A DNA stretch of 47,193 bases from positions 1 through 47,193 of the forward strand of contig JAFSWM010000111.1 of the NCBI GenBank assembly GCA_017444485.1. Direction: 5' to 3'. Position 1 is the stretch's first letter; every line of letters begins with the position of its first letter. Position numbers and translations under genes: made by a program. Below are positions 43,549 to 47,193 of the stretch, in pieces. The notes below the pieces were generated by a model. That model did not search any database. It was not told where the DNA came from and saw only the letters and a program-made list of their open reading frames with translations. The stretch comes from Bacteroidaceae bacterium. GTDB taxonomy: Bacteria > Bacteroidota > Bacteroidia > Bacteroidales > Bacteroidaceae.

Positions 43549-43556
43549 TAATTTTG
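43549..43556 (+). promoter_or_regulatory. -7 element of the MmeI-like gene
   Basis: TAATTTTG at 43549-43556 matches TAnnTTTG and precedes the start codon at 43671 by 115 nt. There is no TTTG 19-21 nt upstream. If used, the REP at 43586-43610 would lie in the untranslated leader. Confidence 0.5.
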
Positions 43557-43585
43557 CCGTGCTAAGGCGATGTTTCACCACCCCC

Positions 43586-43610
43586 TGGGAGCGCGGGCGT
43601 CTCGCCCGCG
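43586..43610. repeat. Solo REP in the leader of the MmeI-like gene
   Basis: TGGGAGCGCGGGCG followed by TCTCGCCCGCG forms a short hairpin (GCGGGCG with CGCCCGC). It is nearly identical to the two REP arms inside the gene at 46224-46250 and 46265-46291. REPs of this family are the partners of RAYT transposases, and a RAYT domain lies in the same gene. Confidence 0.85.
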
Positions 43611-43670
43611 GCCACGCTCATCGCATTGCGACCACGCGCTCCATATATTATTATCCCCCCTCCTCACGAT

Positions 43671-46600
43671 ATGAACGACGAGAGACGCTACGCACACCAA
43701 GCCGCCACCTTCGCCCAACGTTGGCAAGGACGCGGATACGAACGCGGCGACAGCCAGGCCTTCTGGCTCTCGCTGCTCGCCGAGGTGTACGGCGTGGAAC
43801 GTCCCGAGGAGTTCATACGCTTTGAGGAACGCGTCAAGGCCGACACCACGAAGCCCAGGAGCGCGAGTCCCTCGCTCGCCACTACGTTCATCGACGCCTA
43901 CATCCCCGCCACGCGTGTGCTCATCGAGCAGAAGAGCCTCGGCACCGACCTGCGTGCCAGGATACGCCAGAGCGACGGCACGTTGCTCACCCCTTTCGAG
44001 CAGGCACGCCGCTACGTGCTCGGCCTGCCCCTCTCGCAACACCCCCGCTGGATCGTCACCTGCAACTTCAGCGAGTTCCTCGTCTACGACATGGAGCGCC
44101 CCACCGCGCCGCCCGAGAGCATCCTGCTCAAAGACCTCGCCAAGGAGCGCCACCGCCTCGAGTTCCTCGTCAAGCACGACGCCCAGCGCATCAGCCGCGA
44201 GACCGAGGTCAGCGTACGCGCCGGCGAAATTATCGGTGAGGTCTACGACGCCCTGCTCGGCACGCCGCCCGAGCAGATAACGCGCGAGCAGTACCTCCAC
44301 GCCCTCAACACCTTCTGCGTGCGCCTCGTCTTCTGCTTCTATGCCGAGGACGCGGGGCTGTTCCGACATGGCCAGTTCCACGACTACCTCGCGCGCTACA
44401 ACTCGCAAGACTTCCGCCGCGCGCTCAAAGCCCTCTTCAAGACGCTCGCCACGCCACCTGCGGAGCGCGACCCCTTCCTCGAGCCCGAACTCGCGGCATT
44501 TCCCTACGTCAATGGCGGCCTCTTCGCCGACGGCGCCGACGCCACACCCGTGCCGCCAGTAAACTTCAAGGCCAAGACGCTCATCCTCGAGCGTGCCTCG
44601 GCGCAGTTCGACTGGTCGGAAATCAGCCCCACCATCTTCGGCGCTGTCTTCGAGAGCACCCTCAACCCCGAGACGCGGCGCTCGGGCGGCATGCACTACA
44701 CCAGCGTGGAGAATATCCACCGCGTCACCGATCCCCTCTTCCTCGACGCGCTGCGCAGCGAGTTTCACCACATCCTCTTGCAGACCGAGGGGCGCCGCCG
44801 TCAGCGCGACCTGAAACGCTTCCAAGAGAAACTCTCCACGCTCACCTTCCTCGACCCCGCGTGCGGCTCGGGCAACTTCCTCACCGAGACCTACCTCTCC
44901 CTGCGCCGCCTCGAGAACGATGTGATTCGCGAGCGCTACAAGGACATGCCGTTCCTCCCCGGCACGAGTCCTGTGCTGGTGAGCATCGGGCAATTCCACG
45001 GCATCGAGGTGAACGACTTTGCCGTCACCGTGGCCACCACTGCGCTGTGGATCAGCGAGGCACAGATGCTCGCCGAGACGGAGCGTATCACTGGCCACGA
45101 CATCGACTTCCTGCCGCTGAAGACCTATGCCAACATCACGCTGGGCAACGCCCTGCAGACGCCCTGGCCCGAGACGGACTATATCATCGGCAACCCGCCG
45201 TTTGTGGGCTATTCCCTGCAAAGCGCAGAACAGAAGCAGGACATGCTCCGCGTCTTTGGCAAGCAATGGAGAGGAGCGGGCAAGATGGACTACGTCTGCG
45301 CCTGGTACAAGCGTGCCTGGGAGGTGATGCGGCGCCACCCGCACACTCGCGCCGCCCTCGTCTCCACCAACAGCGTCACACAGGGTGAGCAGCCCGCCCT
45401 GCTCTTCAAGCCGCTCTTTGCCGAGGGCTTGCACATCAACTTCGCCCGCCGTACGTTCCGCTGGGACAGCGAGGCCACGCTGAAGGCCCACGTCCACTGC
45501 GTCATCATCGGCTTTTCGGCAGCAAACGTCAACCCGCCGACGATTTACGAGGGGGAGCAGGTCATTCCCGCCCGCAACAACGCTGAACAAAAGATCGTAT
45601 GGCACAGCCGTGGATACCTGCCGCATTGCGAATGGCAAGAGTTACAATCCATCACGTTCCGCCTCTATGACTCCGTACCCGCAGAGGTGATCAAGCAATG
45701 GAAGAGCCGACTGAATGGCACAGACGACGATGCCGAACAGCAAGAAATCCGCATCCGCCTCATGCGGGAGATAACCCAGTATGAGGACAAGGGCTTCGGG
45801 CAGTGTTTCCTAAGCGACGAAGCCGTTGCCGACATGGTGCAACGCACGTTGCTGAGTTTGGACGGAGACTTATACAAATTGATACGTTGGTGCATTATGC
45901 CCAATCACGTCCATATGCTCATCGAGCCGCTGCCAGATGTGGCGCTTTCCACCATCATGCAGCGCATACGTTCATTCACGGCGCATCAAGCCAATAAGTT
46001 ATTACAACGTAAGGGCAAGTTTTGGATGAACGAATACTTCGACCGCTTCATCCGCAACGGCAATCATTACGCCAACGTAGTGGACTACATCGACCACAAC
46101 CCCGTGCGCGCTGGGCTGTGCAGTTCCCCTGATCGCTGGCCCTGGAGCAGTGCCGGCTGCAACCTCATTAAAGCCGTCAGTCATTTCAGTCCATCCACCT
46201 CCATCAACCCGCCTATTGCAAACGCTGGGAGCGCGGGCGTCCTCGCCCGCAACGAAGCCCTGATGCGGGCGGGGACGCCCGCGCTCCCAGCTCTTGCAAC
46301 AGGCGGGCCGACGATATACGACGGGGAGCAAACCATTTCTGCACGGCATATCAACGCCTACCTCACTGACGCGCCGGATATCTTTGTGGAGAGCAGGAAG
46401 AAGCCGCTCTGCGACGTGCCGGAGATGAACAAAGGAAGCCAACCCACGGACGGAGGCAACTTCTTCCTTACCACGGAGGAGCGCACCGCGCTAATCAGCC
46501 GCGAGCCAGCACTTGCGCGCTTCGTACACCCGACGATGGGTGCCGAGGAGTTCATTAAAGGAAATGAACGCTATGTACTTTGGCTCAAGGATGCCACACC

Positions 46601-47193
46601 TGCCGACATACGCCGCTCACCACTGCTCCGCAAGCGCGTGGAACAAGTTCGCAACATGCGCCTGGCAAGCCCGAAGGCTGCCACACGCAAATGCGCCGAA
46701 ACGCCCACACTGTTTCAGGAAGACCGCCAGCCCACCGCCGGCAACTACCTCCTTGTCCCCTCCGTCTCCTCCGAGCGTCGGCCCTACGTGCCCATAGGCT
46801 TTCTCGACGCAGAAACCATCGCCTCAAACCTCGTGCTTATCATCCCCTCCGCCACCCTCTACCACTTCGGCGTGCTGACCTCATCGGTGCACATGGCGTG
46901 GATGAGAGCCGTGTGCGGACGATTGGAGACACGATACCGCTACTCCAAAGACATCGTCTATAACAACTTCCCCTGGCCTGCACCGGCGGCGGGGCACCAC
47001 GAGAAGATTGGCCTCACCGCGCAGGCCATCCTCGATGCCCGTGCTCGCTACCCCGACTCCTCGCTGGCCGACCTCTACGACCCGCTCACCATGCCTGCCG
47101 AATTGCGTAAGGCACACGAGGCGAACGACCGCGCGGTGCTCGAAGCCTACGGCCTGCCGCACGCCGCGCCCGAGCAACACATCCTCGAACACC
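43671..47193 (+). CDS. MmeI-like type IIL (IIG) restriction-methyltransferase with an embedded RAYT domain, 3' end outside the window
   Basis: One frame is open from ATG 43671 to the window end (1174 residues so far). Residues 1-200 resemble MmeI_N, with Asp75 and Glu86-Gln-Lys88 as candidate PD-(D/E)xK nuclease residues. The methyltransferase domain has motif I LDPACGSGNFLTE (Asp395) and motif IV IIGNPPFVGYS (Asn508), the gamma-class N6-adenine type. The target-recognition and C-terminal parts resume at about residue 881 (TIYDGEQTISARHINAYLTD) and run through VYNNFPWPAP, LYDPLTMPAELRKAH. Between them, residues about 636-880 are foreign: a RAYT domain plus translated REP sequence. Removing 257 codons leaves about 917 residues, close to MmeI (~919), so only a few codons are missing at the end. 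Whether the enzyme is active with the insert is unknown. Confidence 0.9.
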   Translation, partial: MNDERRYAHQAATFAQRWQGRGYERGDSQAFWLSLLAEVYGVERPEEFIRFEERVKADTTKPRSASPSLATTFIDAYIPATRVLIEQKSLGTDLRARIRQSDGTLLTPFEQARRYVLGLPLSQHPRWIVTCNFSEFLVYDMERPTAPPESILLKDLAKERHRLEFLVKHDAQRISRETEVSVRAGEIIGEVYDALLGTPPEQITREQYLHALNTFCVRLVFCFYAEDAGLFRHGQFHDYLARYNSQDFRRALKALFKTLATPPAERDPFLEPELAAFPYVNGGLFADGADATPVPPVNFKAKTLILERASAQFDWSEISPTIFGAVFESTLNPETRRSGGMHYTSVENIHRVTDPLFLDALRSEFHHILLQTEGRRRQRDLKRFQEKLSTLTFLDPACGSGNFLTETYLSLRRLENDVIRERYKDMPFLPGTSPVLVSIGQFHGIEVNDFAVTVATTALWISEAQMLAETERITGHDIDFLPLKTYANITLGNALQTPWPETDYIIGNPPFVGYSLQSAEQKQDMLRVFGKQWRGAGKMDYVCAWYKRAWEVMRRHPHTRAALVSTNSVTQGEQPALLFKPLFAEGLHINFARRTFRWDSEATLKAHVHCVIIGFSAANVNPPTIYEGEQVIPARNNAEQKIVWHSRGYLPHCEWQELQSITFRLYDSVPAEVIKQWKSRLNGTDDDAEQQEIRIRLMREITQYEDKGFGQCFLSDEAVADMVQRTLLSLDGDLYKLIRWCIMPNHVHMLIEPLPDVALSTIMQRIRSFTAHQANKLLQRKGKFWMNEYFDRFIRNGNHYANVVDYIDHNPVRAGLCSSPDRWPWSSAGCNLIKAVSHFSPSTSINPPIANAGSAGVLARNEALMRAGTPALPALATGGPTIYDGEQTISARHINAYLTDAPDIFVESRKKPLCDVPEMNKGSQPTDGGNFFLTTEERTALISREPALARFVHPTMGAEEFIKGNERYVLWLKDATPADIRRSPLLRKRVEQVRNMRLASPKAATRKCAETPTLFQEDRQPTAGNYLLVPSVSSERRPYVPIGFLDAETIASNLVLIIPSATLYHFGVLTSSVHMAWMRAVCGRLETRYRYSKDIVYNNFPWPAPAAGHHEKIGLTAQAILDARARYPDSSLADLYDPLTMPAELRKAHEANDRAVLEAYGLPHAAPEQHILEH
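45540..45575 (+). repeat. Upstream copy of the duplicated host segment
   Basis: Codons for TIYEGEQVIPAR. The same host segment reappears at 46311-46346 as TIYDGEQTISAR, exactly 771 nt (257 codons) downstream. The two are about 75% identical in DNA, with 9 of 12 residues shared, so this is not a fresh target-site duplication. Confidence 0.8.
45600..46160 (+). mobile_element. In-frame REP-associated tyrosine transposase (RAYT, HUH/Y1) domain
   Basis: Host residues 644 to about 830 match a whole RAYT: start WHSRGYLPHCEWQELQ, first strand SITFRLYDSVPAEVIKQW, HUH motif in RWCIMPNHVHMLIEPL (His746, His748), GKFWMNEYFDRFIRNGNHY, and the Tyr region VDYIDHNPVRAGL (Tyr806, alternatively Tyr800, as nucleophile), ending WPWSSAG. 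No ATG, GTG or TTG in this frame lies just before the domain; the first in-frame ATG (45762) would remove about 50 residues. It can therefore be made in full only as part of the host polypeptide. The codon use is less GC-rich than upstream host codons. RAYTs are single-strand DNA nucleases that act on REP hairpins, and most are single-copy, domesticated genes. Confidence 0.9.
46208..46307. repeat. REP inverted pair inside the coding frame
   Basis: The inner arms GCTGGGAGCGCGGGCG...CCCGC (46224-46250) and its reverse complement (46265-46291) are 27 bp with one mismatch and a 14-nt spacer. Weaker pairing extends the arms to 46208-46250 and 46265-46307. This is a BIME-like REP pair immediately after the RAYT domain and is translated in frame (NAGSAGVLARNE, then RAGTPALPALATGG). 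Confidence 0.88.
46311..46346 (+). repeat. Downstream copy of the duplicated host segment
   Basis: Codons for TIYDGEQTISAR, the point at which the MmeI-like protein resumes after the RAYT and REP. It pairs with the diverged copy at 45540-45575; the frame of the host gene is kept across the whole insert. Confidence 0.8.

Noticed and set aside
43575-45638. Long minus-strand open frame opposite the MmeI-like gene
   Set aside because: It is the shadow of the GC-rich plus-strand coding sequence; its translation is low in pattern and has no recognisable domain.
45599-45700. ATG at 45599 as an independent start for the RAYT
   Set aside because: It is in another reading frame than the RAYT domain; in the RAYT frame there is no start codon close upstream, so separate translation of a full RAYT is not supported.
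45540-46350. RAYT segment as an intein
   Set aside because: The segment has a clear HUH/Y1 transposase and REP hairpins, and no Cys/Ser at the joint or C-terminal His-Asn splice motif was seen.

Overview
The window is about 47 kb of a fairly GC-rich Bacteroidales chromosome, most like a member of Prevotellaceae or a neighbouring family. The signs are type IX secretion genes (sprA, porU, porV), Bacteroidetes-type promoters (TAnnTTTG at -7, in the best cases TTTG about 20 nt upstream), a general lack of Shine-Dalgarno leaders, and the families DUF4199, DUF6048 and DUF6452. No tRNA, rRNA or CRISPR array was seen.

Layout. 1-684 is the end of asnS. 884-2596 is a Na/phosphate cotransporter. 2905-7847 is a three-gene glycogen/alpha-glucan operon (debranching enzyme, glycosyltransferase, GH57-like protein) with a clear promoter. 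8004-13708 holds a secreted endonuclease I with a C-terminal sorting-like tail, a small Cys protein, a ThiE-like barrel, a CPA2 antiporter and a flavodoxin-like reductase. 13889-16276 (minus strand) is a small surface-sugar cluster (GT2, GNAT, FdtA-like). 16615-32789 (minus strand) carries ispF, porV, porU, a degenerate FAH-family gene, sprA, ruvA, a YjbR-BirA fusion and a C_GCAxxG_C_C protein. 33003-36109 (plus strand) is pyrK-pyrD-nhaD. 36294-43357 (minus strand) is a tight run phoH-purC-DUF4199-GT2-DUF6452-DUF6048-apbE-pepT. 43671 to the window end is an MmeI-like (type IIL/IIG) restriction-methyltransferase.

The most unusual feature is in that last gene. A complete REP-associated tyrosine transposase (RAYT, HUH/Y1 family) domain and an adjoining REP inverted pair lie in frame between the methyltransferase and target-recognition parts. 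The reading frame has no stop, and the segment is bracketed by a diverged duplication of the host coding sequence exactly 771 nt (257 codons) apart. A solo REP of the same family sits in the leader of the same gene.

Other points of note are two copies of a 71-bp nested palindromic intergenic element (near 10.0 kb and 36.2 kb), a GH57-like protein that seems to lack both catalytic residues and has a Lys/Ala/Pro tail, a YjbR-BirA fusion, and a FAH-family gene without metal ligands inside the type IX secretion gene run.

How the genes fit together: SprA (outer-membrane channel), PorV (shuttle) and PorU (sorting-signal peptidase) would export and process cargo, and the nuclease at 8004 is a plausible cargo. 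The sugar-modifying genes may contribute to surface glycans. The rest is housekeeping metabolism (pyrimidine, purine, isoprenoid, biotin, flavinylation, peptide degradation). All functions are read from sequence by eye; no database search was run.
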